From Actinospineispora spinosispora DSM 44797 (GTDB taxonomy: Bacteria > Actinomycetota > Actinomycetes > Mycobacteriales > Pseudonocardiaceae): 64,000 nt of DNA. How positions within the stretch are numbered: the stretch's first letter is position 1; each line of letters begins with the position of its first letter. A program made the position numbers and the translations under genes. Of the stretch, positions 26,774 to 35,175 are shown one piece after another. The stretch is taken from the NCBI RefSeq assembly GCF_000429025.1, contig NZ_KE386833.1, positions 820,582 through 884,581 on the forward strand, in the 5' to 3' direction. The notes beneath the pieces were generated by a model that worked only from the letters and a program-made list of their open reading frames with translations, ran no database searches and had not been told where the DNA came from.

Positions 26774-27628
26774 TCAGCCGGCGTCGGCCGGGAACGCGAC
26801 GGTCGGGCGAGCCGCGGTCGACAGCAGCCGGGTGAGCGCATGCTCGGATTCCGAACCGGGCTCGGCCTGATAGAGCCACAGCTGTAGCTCGGGGTCGTCC
26901 GGGAGGGTCAGCACGTGCTGGTGGAGTGTGAGGGGGCCGACCATCGGGTGGATGAACCGCTTGACCGCACTGCCCTTGCGGTGGGCATCGTGCCGGGCCC
27001 ACAGCCGGCGGAACGACTCGCTGCGCAGCGACAGCTCACCGATCAGCTCGACCATCCGTGGGGCGTGCGGTTCCGGACCGGCCGAGGCACGCAGGGTGGC
27101 CACGGTGCACCGCGCCAGATGCTCGGTGTCGGGGACGAACTCGGCCACCCTCTCGTCGAGAAAGGCCATCCGAGCCAGGTTGTCACGTAGCACCAGCCCG
27201 TCGTAGAGCGCGTCGGCGGCGCTGTTCCGCGCAACGACGTCCATCCACGGCCTCACCAGCATCGCTGGGACGGCCACCCAGCGTTCGATCAGATCGGTCA
27301 GGGCGTGACCGGCCGGCGTCGGGATCGTGTCGGCGTTGCGAAGCACGGCATCGTGGGTGGCGAGAGAGCGCAGATGTGCATGGGTGTCGAAGTCGAGCCG
27401 CAGCACCCGGGCGAGCGCATCGAGGACCTGCGTCGACGGCCGGTTCTCCCGGCCTTGTTCGAGCTGCACGTAGTAGTCGGTACTGACCCCGGCGAGCATG
27501 GCGACCTCTTCGCGGCGGAGCCCGGGCACCTGCCGCGCCGGCCCCGGCTCGAGGCCGACCTGTCCGGGCCGGACGAGCGAGCGACGGGCCCGCAGGAACT
27601 CCCCGAGTGCACCCACCGTCCTGGCCAT
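26774..27628 (-). CDS. XRE-family regulator with MmyB-like ligand domain
   Basis: A 284-residue regulator from ATG 27628. The HTH contains PGLRREEVAMLAGVSTDYYV and LEQGRENRPS, and the C-terminal domain has RPWMDVVARNSAADALYDG, RRLWARHDAHRKGSAVKRF and HPMVGPLTLHQHVLTLPDD. The family usually represses or activates a flavin or NAD(P) oxidoreductase next door. Here the divergent NmrA-like gene at 27773 is the likely target. Confidence 0.87.
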   Translation of the reverse strand: MARTVGALGEFLRARRSLVRPGQVGLEPGPARQVPGLRREEVAMLAGVSTDYYVQLEQGRENRPSTQVLDALARVLRLDFDTHAHLRSLATHDAVLRNADTIPTPAGHALTDLIERWVAVPAMLVRPWMDVVARNSAADALYDGLVLRDNLARMAFLDERVAEFVPDTEHLARCTVATLRASAGPEPHAPRMVELIGELSLRSESFRRLWARHDAHRKGSAVKRFIHPMVGPLTLHQHVLTLPDDPELQLWLYQAEPGSESEHALTRLLSTAARPTVAFPADAG

Positions 27629-27772
27629 GAACCCGACGGTAGCCGAGGTTTCGCCGGGCGGGGGTGGGTGAGCCAGCACCACCCCGGGCCGCTCGGTCCC
27701 GCTTAGCGTCGGGTGCTGCCGCCGGCGTGACGGACGTCGGCTCTCCCGAGATCAGAGACAGGTGACCGAGAC

Positions 27773-28702
27773 ATGTTCGTGGTGACAGGAGCAACAGGCC
27801 GTACGGGCCGCGCGGTGGTGGGCGAGCTCCTGCGGTCCGGTCGGGCGGTGCGTGCGCTCGGGCGCGGTGCCCGTGGCCTCGCGCCGTTGCGGACCGCCGG
27901 CGCGCGGACGACCGTGGTGGAGCCGACGGATCGCGCGGCGCTCACCGAGGCGTTCCGGGACGCCGAGGGGGCGTACGTCATGGTGCAGCCCAACTACATT
28001 CCGGACAGCCCCGACTTCTCCGCCCACCAGCGACGGATCGTCGACGCCATGGCCGGAGCCCTCGCGGACGCCGGGGTCGGCCGGGTGGTGACCCTGAGCA
28101 GCTGGGGAGCGGACAAGGAATCCGGCACCGGCCCGGTCGCCGGGCTGCACTACCTGGAGGAACGCACCAACGGGCTCGACGCCGCCGTGACCAATCTGCG
28201 GGCGGGCTACTTCATGGAGAACCTGCTCGGCCAGGCCGCCTCGATCCGCGCCGCCGGAGTGGTCACCGCACCGTTCGATCCCGACCTGGCCATGCCCTTC
28301 ATCGCCGCCGAGGACATCGGCCGCGCCGCCGCGCACCACCTGGCCGGTTCCACCCTGGCGCGCCCCGGGAGGCCGGAGGTCCTCGAGCTGCACGGCGAAC
28401 GGGACCTGAGCATGGCCGAGGCCACCGAGATCATCGCCGAGGTCACCGGCCGACCCGAGCTGCGCTACGTCCGGCAGTCGATCGACCAGTTCGCCGCCGG
28501 GCAACGAGCGGCCGGGGTGTCCCGCAACGTCACCGATCTGATGGTCGAGGTCGCCGAGGCCATCAACTCCGGGCACACCGCCACCCGGCAGCCCCGATCG
28601 GCGGTCACCACGACTCCCACCACCATGCGGGCCTTCCTGACCGAGGCGCTGCTCCCGATGCTGCGATCCACCCAGGAGACCGGGGGTGTCGTGTGGCGGT
28701 GA
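27773..28702 (+). CDS. NmrA-like NAD(P)-binding oxidoreductase
   Basis: A 309-residue atypical SDR. The N-terminal MFVVTGATGRTGRAVV carries the GxxGxxG nucleotide loop. The later motifs VVTLSSWGADK, TNLRAGYFMENLL and MPFIAAEDIGRAAAHHL are typical of the NmrA/HSCARG group, which lacks the YxxxK catalytic pair and often senses redox state or reduces quinones. It is divergent from an XRE regulator and followed 33 bases later by a chorismate mutase gene. Confidence 0.85.
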   Translation: MFVVTGATGRTGRAVVGELLRSGRAVRALGRGARGLAPLRTAGARTTVVEPTDRAALTEAFRDAEGAYVMVQPNYIPDSPDFSAHQRRIVDAMAGALADAGVGRVVTLSSWGADKESGTGPVAGLHYLEERTNGLDAAVTNLRAGYFMENLLGQAASIRAAGVVTAPFDPDLAMPFIAAEDIGRAAAHHLAGSTLARPGRPEVLELHGERDLSMAEATEIIAEVTGRPELRYVRQSIDQFAAGQRAAGVSRNVTDLMVEVAEAINSGHTATRQPRSAVTTTPTTMRAFLTEALLPMLRSTQETGGVVWR

Positions 28703-28735
28703 GGCCCGGTTCCGGGCGAAGCTAGGGGAGTGTTC

Positions 28736-29344
28736 GTGCTCAGTACAGCTCTCGCCCGTGCCGCGGCATCGGTCGCCGGCATCCTCCTGACCGCCACCGC
28801 GTGTGGAACCGGGTCGCCGGCCGCGGCGCCGTCGACGCCACCGGTCTCGGCCACCACCGACCACAGCCCGCTGGAGCCGCTGGTCGAGCTAAGTGTCTCC
28901 CGCATCAAGACCGCCGACGAGGTGTCGGCGGCCAAGTTCGGCACACCGTCACCGATCGACGACCCGGCGCGCGAGCAGCAGGTGATCGCCGCGGCCAGCG
29001 CCAAGGCCCAGACCATGCAGATCAGCCCCGAGGAGGTGACCCGCTTCTTCCGGGACCAGATCGAGGCCAACAAGGTGGTGCAGCGCGGGCTCTACCAGCA
29101 GTGGACGTCCCATCCCGACCAGCGTCCGGGCACGAAGCCCGACCTGGCCACGGTGGTTCGTCCCGAGCTGGACCGGTTGACCGACCAGATCATGGACTCG
29201 CTCAAGGCCACCGTCCCAGCACGGCACGCCGGTGCCGGCTGCACCTCGGCGCTGCGGCGGGCGACCGAGGAGGCCGGCCGGCACCTCGACCAGCTGCACC
29301 AGCAGGCGCTGACCGTCGCCACCGGCTCGGTCTGCACCGGTTGA
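28736..29344 (+). CDS. Exported chorismate mutase (AroQ gamma class)
   Basis: A 202-residue protein with an N-terminal signal (LARAAASVAGILLTATAC) and a possible lipid-attachment Cys. The mature part matches the secreted gamma-class chorismate mutase of mycobacteria: LVELSVSRIKTADEVSAAKF, REQQVIAAASAKAQTM, TRFFRDQIEANKVVQRGLY. Chorismate is cytoplasmic, so the periplasmic or secreted role is unclear even in known examples. The GTG at 28736 has AGGGGAG at good spacing; a GTG six bases earlier is possible. It is convergent with the flavin monooxygenase gene 13 bases away. Confidence 0.85.
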   Translation: MLSTALARAAASVAGILLTATACGTGSPAAAPSTPPVSATTDHSPLEPLVELSVSRIKTADEVSAAKFGTPSPIDDPAREQQVIAAASAKAQTMQISPEEVTRFFRDQIEANKVVQRGLYQQWTSHPDQRPGTKPDLATVVRPELDRLTDQIMDSLKATVPARHAGAGCTSALRRATEEAGRHLDQLHQQALTVATGSVCTG

Positions 29345-29357
29345 TTCCGCCGGAGCC

Positions 29358-31007
29358 TCAGACCGTGGCGCCCGGCCCTTCGGCGGCCGGGACGCCGTCG
29401 AACAGGAAGCCCTGATAGCCGCGCTCCGCCACGTCGGCACAGATCCGCCGGTAGGCGGGCGCGCCACCGAGGTAGATCAGCAGCGCTCGCGGTTTGCCGG
29501 GCACGTTGCTGCCCATGAACCAGGAGTCGGTGCGGGGCAGCAACGCCCCGCTCGCCACCTCGTCCGTATGCTCACCCCACCGGTGCTCGGCCTCGGCGGA
29601 CGGTTCGATCCGGTCGACGCCGCGCTCACGCAGGTGGCTGATGCAGTCGGCCAGCCAGTCGACGTGGTCCTCGGCGGCGAGCGGGTGGTTGTAGAACTGT
29701 GACGGGCTCTGCGGGCCGGTGATGGTGAACAGGTTGGGGAAGCCGTGGGTCATCAGCCCCAGGTAGGTGTGTGGGCCGTCGGACCAGTGCTCGCGCAGTG
29801 ACCGTCCGTCGCGCCCCCGGATACCCATCCGGAGCAGCGGACCGGTGAATCCGTCGAAACCGGTGGCCAGCACGATCGCATCCAGCGCATGGTCCGTGCC
29901 TGCCGCGCCCTCGGTCCGGATTCCGCGTGGGATGATCCGCTGGATCGGGCTGGAGCGCAGGTCGACCAGCTCGACCGTGTCGCGGTTGTAGGTCTCGTAG
30001 TAGCCGGACTCCAGCGGCGGGCGCTTCGTGGCGTAGGGGTGGTCGGTGGGACAGAGCAGCTCAGCGGTGGCCGGGTCGGTGACCCGTTCACGGATCCGGT
30101 CCCGGATGAACTCGGCGGCGGTGTCGTTGGCCTTCTCGTCGAAGAACAGGTCGGCATAGGAGTCCAGGAACAGCCGGAACCCGCCCTGGTCCCAGCGCTC
30201 CTGGTAGACCCGGCTGCGTTCGTGGTCGGACACCGCCAGCGCCGACGGGGACTGCAGGTCGAAGGGCAGTCCGGCGAAGTTGTCGCGGGACCGCCGGCGC
30301 AGGTTCGGGTAGTCGGCCTTGACCAGGCGCGCGAACTCGGGATCCAGGGTCCCGTTGCCGATCGGGGTGGCGTAGTTCGCGGTGCGCTGGAACACCGTCA
30401 GGTGCGCGGCCTGCGCGGCGATGTGCGGGATGACCTGGATGCCGCTGGAGCCGGTGCCGATCACCGCCACCCGCTTGCCGGTGAAGTCCACGCCCCCGCG
30501 CGGCCAGCGCGCGGTGGAGTACACCGGCCCGTCGAAGGTGTCCAGCCCGTCGAGCTCCGGCGTTGCCGCCTCGGACAGGTTGCCCGCCCCGGAGATCAGG
30601 TAGCGGGCGCTCAGCCGGTCCCCGATGTCGGTGGTCAGCACCCATCGGGCGCGGTCGTCGTCCCAGGTCGCCGAGGTGATCCGGGTGTCGAGGACGATGT
30701 CACGGCGGAGGTCGAACCGGTCGGCGACGTGCTCAAGGTAGCGCAGGATCTCCGGCTGTCCGGCGAACCGCTCGCTCCACCGCCACTCCTGCTGCAGGTC
30801 CGGGGAGAACGAGTACGAGTAGCTGTAGCTCTCGATGTCGCAGCGGGCGCCCGGATACCGGTTCCAGTACCAGACGCCACCCACACCACCCGCCCGGTCG
30901 ATCGCCCGCACCGACAGTCCCAGCCGGTCCCGCAGCACGTGCAGCGCGTAGAGGCCGGAGAACCCGGCCCCGACGACGACCGCATCCAGTTCCAGATCAT
31001 CGGTCAT
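29358..31007 (-). CDS. Baeyer-Villiger-type flavin monooxygenase with altered fingerprint
   Basis: A 549-residue class B flavoprotein monooxygenase resembling cyclohexanone monooxygenase. The FAD loop is VVGAGFSGLY (11-20), YWNRYPGARCDIES (47-60) follows, and the NADPH loop is IGTGSSGIQ (183-191). The fingerprint FxGxxxHxxxWP reads FDGPVYSTARWP (158-169), with Ser164 in place of His. VLATGFDGFTGPL is the second ATG motif. It is translationally coupled to the oxidase gene upstream (11-base overlap), so the two probably act on one substrate. Confidence 0.87.
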   Translation of the reverse strand: MTDDLELDAVVVGAGFSGLYALHVLRDRLGLSVRAIDRAGGVGGVWYWNRYPGARCDIESYSYSYSFSPDLQQEWRWSERFAGQPEILRYLEHVADRFDLRRDIVLDTRITSATWDDDRARWVLTTDIGDRLSARYLISGAGNLSEAATPELDGLDTFDGPVYSTARWPRGGVDFTGKRVAVIGTGSSGIQVIPHIAAQAAHLTVFQRTANYATPIGNGTLDPEFARLVKADYPNLRRRSRDNFAGLPFDLQSPSALAVSDHERSRVYQERWDQGGFRLFLDSYADLFFDEKANDTAAEFIRDRIRERVTDPATAELLCPTDHPYATKRPPLESGYYETYNRDTVELVDLRSSPIQRIIPRGIRTEGAAGTDHALDAIVLATGFDGFTGPLLRMGIRGRDGRSLREHWSDGPHTYLGLMTHGFPNLFTITGPQSPSQFYNHPLAAEDHVDWLADCISHLRERGVDRIEPSAEAEHRWGEHTDEVASGALLPRTDSWFMGSNVPGKPRALLIYLGGAPAYRRICADVAERGYQGFLFDGVPAAEGPGATV

Positions 31008-32406
31008 GGCGTGCCTTCCGAGCGGGACCTGGGTGTTGCGGCCCGCGCGGGAGCGGCGTCGCGGTGAACACGCCGTCGGGGTCGAGGCGTGCCTTGACCG
31101 CGAGCAGCCGGGCGGAGTTCGGGCCGTAGGCAGCGTCGGCCTGGTCGACGTCGTCGGGGCCGAGGAGATTGGGATAGCCGCCGGGCAGCGCATGCGGGGC
31201 GAGCGCCGCACCGGCTCTCCGGGGCCAGCCGCTGGGCAGGGGCGACTCCTCCGGCGCGCCGGTCTCGATGAGCTCGACCATGAAGTGGTCTCGGCGCAGT
31301 CCGAAAGCGCCGCTGGCGACGGCCGTCCTGGTGGCCGCACCGTGGAAGTGGTGGATGTTGATGAACGAGCCGGGTGCGGTGCGCGCGGCGAAGGCACCGA
31401 GTAGCGCGGACACCGTGGCGTCGGTCAACGCGGCGACGTTGCGGGTGCGGATCTCGTACCGTGCCCCGTCCGGGAACGCACCGTCGAACTCACGCAGCTT
31501 CGCCAGTGGGGACATCGGCTTCACGATCGTGGTCAGGGGTGTGCCCAGCCGGGCGAACCCGTCGAGGACCGCCGTTCCGTCGCGGAGCGCCCCGGACCAG
31601 GTCGGCGACACCGCGATGATCGGGTCGCCGTCGGGGCCGGGGGTGAGCGTGATCATGGCGCCGAGCGCGTCGGGTGCACGGTCGAGGAGGTTGCCGTACC
31701 CGCGCAGCACCTGGCCCGCCTGATCCCACGGGAAGGTGAAGGAACCGGCGAGTACCTGCGCCACGGGATGCAGGGCCACCTCGGCGGACGTGACGACGCC
31801 GAAGTTGCCGCCCCCACCGCGCAGCGCCCACAGCAGCTCCGGGTCGGCACCGTCCTGAGCTGCCCGCACGATGCGGCCGTCGGCCAGTACCACCTCGGCG
31901 GCCAGCAGGTTGTCGGCGGCGAGGCCGCGAGACCCGAGCAACGGACCGTAGCCCCCGCCGAGGGTCAGCCCGATCATCCCCACGGCTCCGACCGTGCCGG
32001 TGACCGCGGTGAGCCCGTGGCGGTCCGCGGCCTCCGCCACGTCCGAGGAGGTGGCGCCACCGGCGACGGTAGCGACGCCGTCGTGCACCGAGACGTGCCG
32101 CATCCGGGTGAGGTCGATGACCAGGCCACCCGGCCGGACCGCCCGCCCCGCCCAGTCGTGGCCGCCGCCCCGTACCGACAGCGGTAGCCCGCTTGCTCGT
32201 GCCGCGCGGATCGCGTGCCGCACGTCCGCCGCTGTCGCGCACCGCACGACGAGCGCCGGGCGGTGGGTCACCGCTCCGTTCCACACGGCCGAGACGGCGT
32301 CGAGCTCGGGCCCTTCGACCGCGATGCGGGTTCGGTCGATCCGGCGGGTGAGGACGTCGAGCGCTGTGGCCGTGCGGTCGGCGTCGGTGTGGACAGTCAT
32401 GATCAT
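30997..32406 (-). CDS. Berberine-bridge-type FAD-linked oxidase
   Basis: A 469-residue PCMH-fold flavoprotein. His83 in SVRGGGHDWAG is the expected covalent FAD ligand. The usual second (cysteine) attachment position falls in GTVGAVGMIGLTLGGGYG, where no Cys is present, so attachment is probably single. LAADNLLAAEVVLADG, GGGGNFGVVTSAE and a C-terminal YGPNSARLLAVKARLDPDGV complete the BBE pattern. It oxidises an alcohol or C-N/C-H bond with O2. ATG at codon 1 or 3. It is followed directly by the Baeyer-Villiger-type gene. Confidence 0.87.
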   Translation of the reverse strand: MIMTVHTDADRTATALDVLTRRIDRTRIAVEGPELDAVSAVWNGAVTHRPALVVRCATAADVRHAIRAARASGLPLSVRGGGHDWAGRAVRPGGLVIDLTRMRHVSVHDGVATVAGGATSSDVAEAADRHGLTAVTGTVGAVGMIGLTLGGGYGPLLGSRGLAADNLLAAEVVLADGRIVRAAQDGADPELLWALRGGGGNFGVVTSAEVALHPVAQVLAGSFTFPWDQAGQVLRGYGNLLDRAPDALGAMITLTPGPDGDPIIAVSPTWSGALRDGTAVLDGFARLGTPLTTIVKPMSPLAKLREFDGAFPDGARYEIRTRNVAALTDATVSALLGAFAARTAPGSFINIHHFHGAATRTAVASGAFGLRRDHFMVELIETGAPEESPLPSGWPRRAGAALAPHALPGGYPNLLGPDDVDQADAAYGPNSARLLAVKARLDPDGVFTATPLPRGPQHPGPARKARHDR

Positions 32407-32520
32407 CCTTAGGTGCTCGCGAGTGATCCCCGGACGAGGAGGACAGGGGAACGGCCGAGGAGTGGCGGACCGACCGTCAGAGGGGCCGGTGGGGGCGTGT
32501 CGATCGAGAGGAACGCCGGA

Positions 32521-33381
32521 TCAGCGCCGGTCAGGCTCCAGCGCGGAGAGGTCCTGTAGGCCGAGAACGTTGACCAGGGCGAGTCGCTCGGCGTCGGTGC
32601 TTCCGGGTTCGGCGGTGAACAGGGCGACGCGCAGATCGCCGTCGTGGATGGTCAGGATGTCGAGGTCCAGCATCAGCGGCCCGACCTGGGGGTGCACGAC
32701 CCTCGCGCGGTGCACCCCGTGGGCGGTGACCGGGGCGCTGTTCCATGCCCGGTCGAACGCGCTGCTCGTCGAGCGCAGCGCGGCGATCAACGCGGTCAGC
32801 TCGCGTTCGGCCGGGTAGCGGGCCACCGCGGCGCGCAGGTCCGCCACGAGGCTGGCCCGGAACCGTTCGGTGTCGGCGGGGTCGTCGAGGCAGTCGTTGA
32901 TCCCGGCGAACTCGCACCAGACCAGGTTGCGCTCCCAGCCGCGCGCCGCGCTCGGGTCACCGTGCAACGCGGCCCAGGACGAGTTCGCGGCCAGCTGGGT
33001 CCACGCGGCGGTGAAGACACCGACGGCGCCGGAGTCGAACCGGTCCAACAGCCGGCGCGCGCCCGGCCCGAGGTAGGTCGGCACGCACCCTTCGCCTGCC
33101 GGTGCGTGACCGGCCAGCGCGCAGAAGTGTTCGTACTCCTCCCGCGACAGCCGCAGTGCCCGGCTCAGCGCGTCGAGGACCGGCATCGAGGGACGGGCCC
33201 GGCCCTGTTCAAGGCGCTTGATGTAGTCGGCGGAGACCCCCGCCAACGCCCCGAGCTCCTCGCGTCGCAGTCCCGGGGTCCGCCGCCGGACGGTGGACCC
33301 GGCAATCCCCACCAGGGCCGGCGACACCGTCTCCCGCCAACCCCGGAGCGCCCGTCCGAGATCGCTCTGTGCTCCGCTCAC
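32521..33381 (-). CDS. XRE-family regulator with MmyB-like ligand domain
   Basis: A 286-residue protein from the GTG at 33381, chosen because SGAQSDLGRALRGWRE is the normal N-terminus of the family; an open frame extends 60 bases further up. HTH: PGLRREELGALAGVSADYIK, RLEQGRARPS. Ligand domain: FTAAWTQLAANSSWAALHGD, FDRAWNSAPVTAHGVHRARV, PQVGPLMLDLDIL. It lies 114 bases upstream of the oxidase-monooxygenase pair on the same strand and is the probable regulator of that pair. Confidence 0.85.
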   Translation of the reverse strand: MSGAQSDLGRALRGWRETVSPALVGIAGSTVRRRTPGLRREELGALAGVSADYIKRLEQGRARPSMPVLDALSRALRLSREEYEHFCALAGHAPAGEGCVPTYLGPGARRLLDRFDSGAVGVFTAAWTQLAANSSWAALHGDPSAARGWERNLVWCEFAGINDCLDDPADTERFRASLVADLRAAVARYPAERELTALIAALRSTSSAFDRAWNSAPVTAHGVHRARVVHPQVGPLMLDLDILTIHDGDLRVALFTAEPGSTDAERLALVNVLGLQDLSALEPDRR

Positions 33382-33458
33382 CTGATCGACGATAAGCGCT
33401 GCGCGGCTGAGAAGCCTGGGCCAATCGTTCCCAGGCTCCACACCCGCCGGGTCGCACT

Positions 33459-33522
33459 TCGCAGAGCCTCACGTCGCGTCGCAGGCACTGCAGTGTCTGC
33501 GACGCCACGTGAAGGTCTGCGA
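33459..33522. repeat. Long palindromic repeat, copy B
   Basis: Arms 33459-33490 and 33491-33522 pair at 28 of 32 positions with no loop base between them. The right arm contains CTGCGACGCCACGTGAAGG and ends TCTGCGAGG, aligned with copies A and C. It lies between two same-strand genes (XRE upstream end, TetR downstream end), so a terminator role applies only to one of them. Confidence 0.78.
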
Positions 33523-33532
33523 GGTCGCCGGG

Positions 33533-34198
33533 TCAGGCTCGGTCGTCCGGGTGGGACGCGCGTTCGAGGAGCGCGGCGCCCATCGCGATGACCGCGTCGG
33601 CCACGTGTTGCTCCGGCGGTGACGGGTCGCGGGACAGCGCCTCGGCGAGCATGGCCCGCAACGCGCCCATCAGCGCGGCGCCGACCAGTCCGGCGTCGAT
33701 GTCCGGGTGCAGCTCGCCGGCCCGTTGGCCGTGCCGGATGTTGCGGGCGGCGGCGCCGGACTGTGCACGCAGCCGTTCGGCGTCCGCCTTGGTCGCGGCC
33801 GCCTCGTGCACGAGCCCGGCGGCCACCGCGCGTCCGAGCGGATGGGTGTAGAGGAAGTGCACCTCGCGGCGCAGCCGCACCGCCTCCCGCTCCAACCAGT
33901 CGCCGCCGGTCTCGATCGGTGCGTCGAACACCTCGGCACCGTACTGGTCGTAGAAGTCGTGTACGACGGCCTCGACCAGCCCGTCCTTGCCCGCGAAGTA
34001 GCGGTACAGCGCGCTCTGCACCACCCCGGCGCGGTCGGCGACCGTGGCCAGCTCCAGCGTCCCTCGCTCGGCGAGCTCGTTGCTGGCGGCGGCGAGCAGG
34101 CGGGCTCGGGTGGCGTTGCCCTTGCCGGTCAGCTCGTGGGGCGCCCCGGTCGGGCCCTCTGGCCCGGACCGGGTGCCGCGTCCGGTCTGAGATGTCAC
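33533..34198 (-). CDS. TetR-family regulator
   Basis: A 221-residue regulator. The HTH is LELATVADRAGVVQSALYRYFAGKDGLVEAVV, and RGTL precedes it as in the family. The GTG start overlaps the enoyl-CoA hydratase stop (GTGA), which fixes it. Being the last gene of the crotonase operon, it probably represses that operon through the perfect palindrome at 35125-35144. An acyl-CoA is the likely ligand. A longer overlapping frame upstream is only a shadow of the crotonase gene. Confidence 0.87.
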   Translation of the reverse strand: MTSQTGRGTRSGPEGPTGAPHELTGKGNATRARLLAAASNELAERGTLELATVADRAGVVQSALYRYFAGKDGLVEAVVHDFYDQYGAEVFDAPIETGGDWLEREAVRLRREVHFLYTHPLGRAVAAGLVHEAAATKADAERLRAQSGAAARNIRHGQRAGELHPDIDAGLVGAALMGALRAMLAEALSRDPSPPEQHVADAVIAMGAALLERASHPDDRA

Positions 34199-35091
34199 AC
34201 GGTGATGATGTGGGTCGGGTCCGGCCGCCGCTCCGGCGGGGCCTGGCTGTAGTCGCCGAACGCGCCGTCCCGCTCGGCGACGACCGCGCGGGCTCCCTCC
34301 TTGCCGGCCCGTTCGACGAAGGCCAGCGCGTCCGGCGTGTTGCGCATCAACCCGTCCACGATCGGGCCGAGCCGCTGGGTGGCGGCGAGCCCCATGGCCT
34401 CGTAGGCGTTGTTCATCACCAGCTTCATGGCGGCCAGCTGGGACAGCGGGATGCGGGCCAGGTCCGCCGCCAGGTCGGCCACCGTGGACTCCAGCTGCGC
34501 GAACGGCACCGCTTCGTTGATCAGCTCCACGTCGGCGGCCTCCCGGCCGGTCAACGGGCGGCCGGTGAGCCCGTGGTACTTGGCCTTGGCCAAGCCGAGG
34601 CGCAGCGTCCACATACCGGTCTGGTAGGTGCCCCACATTCTGCTGTACGGGGTCCCGATCACCGCGTCCTCGCTGGCCACGATGAGGTCGGCGGCCAGTG
34701 CGAAGTCGCTGCCACCGCCCACACACCAGCCGTGGACCTGGGCGATGACCGGCTTCGGGGAACGCCACACACTGAGGAAGTGTTGTGTCGGGGCGATCTC
34801 GGATGCGGTGGCGAAGACGAAGTCCTTACCCGGGTCCCAGGCGCCGTCGGTGTCGAGTTCGTCGCCCCAGTGGGTGAAGCCGTCGCCGAAGTCGTAGCCG
34901 GCGCAGAACGCCCGACCGGCGCCACGCAGCACGATGACCTTGACGTCCTTGTCCCGCACCGCGCGTCCGACCGCTCGGCTGACCTCGTAGGGCATCGGCG
35001 GCACGATGGTGTTCAGCTCGTCGGGCCGGTTCAGGGTGATCGTCGCGATCGGCCCGTTCACGGTGTAGAGGATCGTCTCGAAGTCGCTCAT
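34195..35091 (-). CDS. Enoyl-CoA hydratase/isomerase family protein
   Basis: A 298-residue crotonase. Oxyanion-hole motifs are RAFCAGYDFGDGF and VHGWCVGGGSDFALAAD; RMWGTYQTGMWTLRLGLAKAKYH covers the region where catalytic acidic residues sit. It is about 40 residues longer than simple hydratases, with an insertion (HWGDELDTDGAWDPGKDF) between the two motifs. Start ATG 35091. It forms a two-gene operon with the TetR gene. Substrate unknown; it is not close to EchA20. Confidence 0.87.
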   Translation of the reverse strand: MSDFETILYTVNGPIATITLNRPDELNTIVPPMPYEVSRAVGRAVRDKDVKVIVLRGAGRAFCAGYDFGDGFTHWGDELDTDGAWDPGKDFVFATASEIAPTQHFLSVWRSPKPVIAQVHGWCVGGGSDFALAADLIVASEDAVIGTPYSRMWGTYQTGMWTLRLGLAKAKYHGLTGRPLTGREAADVELINEAVPFAQLESTVADLAADLARIPLSQLAAMKLVMNNAYEAMGLAATQRLGPIVDGLMRNTPDALAFVERAGKEGARAVVAERDGAFGDYSQAPPERRPDPTHIITV

Positions 35092-35124
35092 GGCGACAGC
35101 TTCGCCCCAGTACGTCCTCCCGTC

Positions 35125-35144
35125 AAGAAGTGAATTCACTTCTT
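35125..35144. promoter_or_regulatory. Perfect 20-bp palindrome, probable TetR operator
   Basis: AAGAAGTGAATTCACTTCTT is identical to its reverse complement. It ends 33 bases before the crotonase start in the only gap of this operon. A TetR gene is the second gene in the operon, so autoregulation is the natural reading. Confidence 0.75.
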
Positions 35145-35175
35145 TCTTGGTGTCGGTCGAGTCGGCGATCATCCA

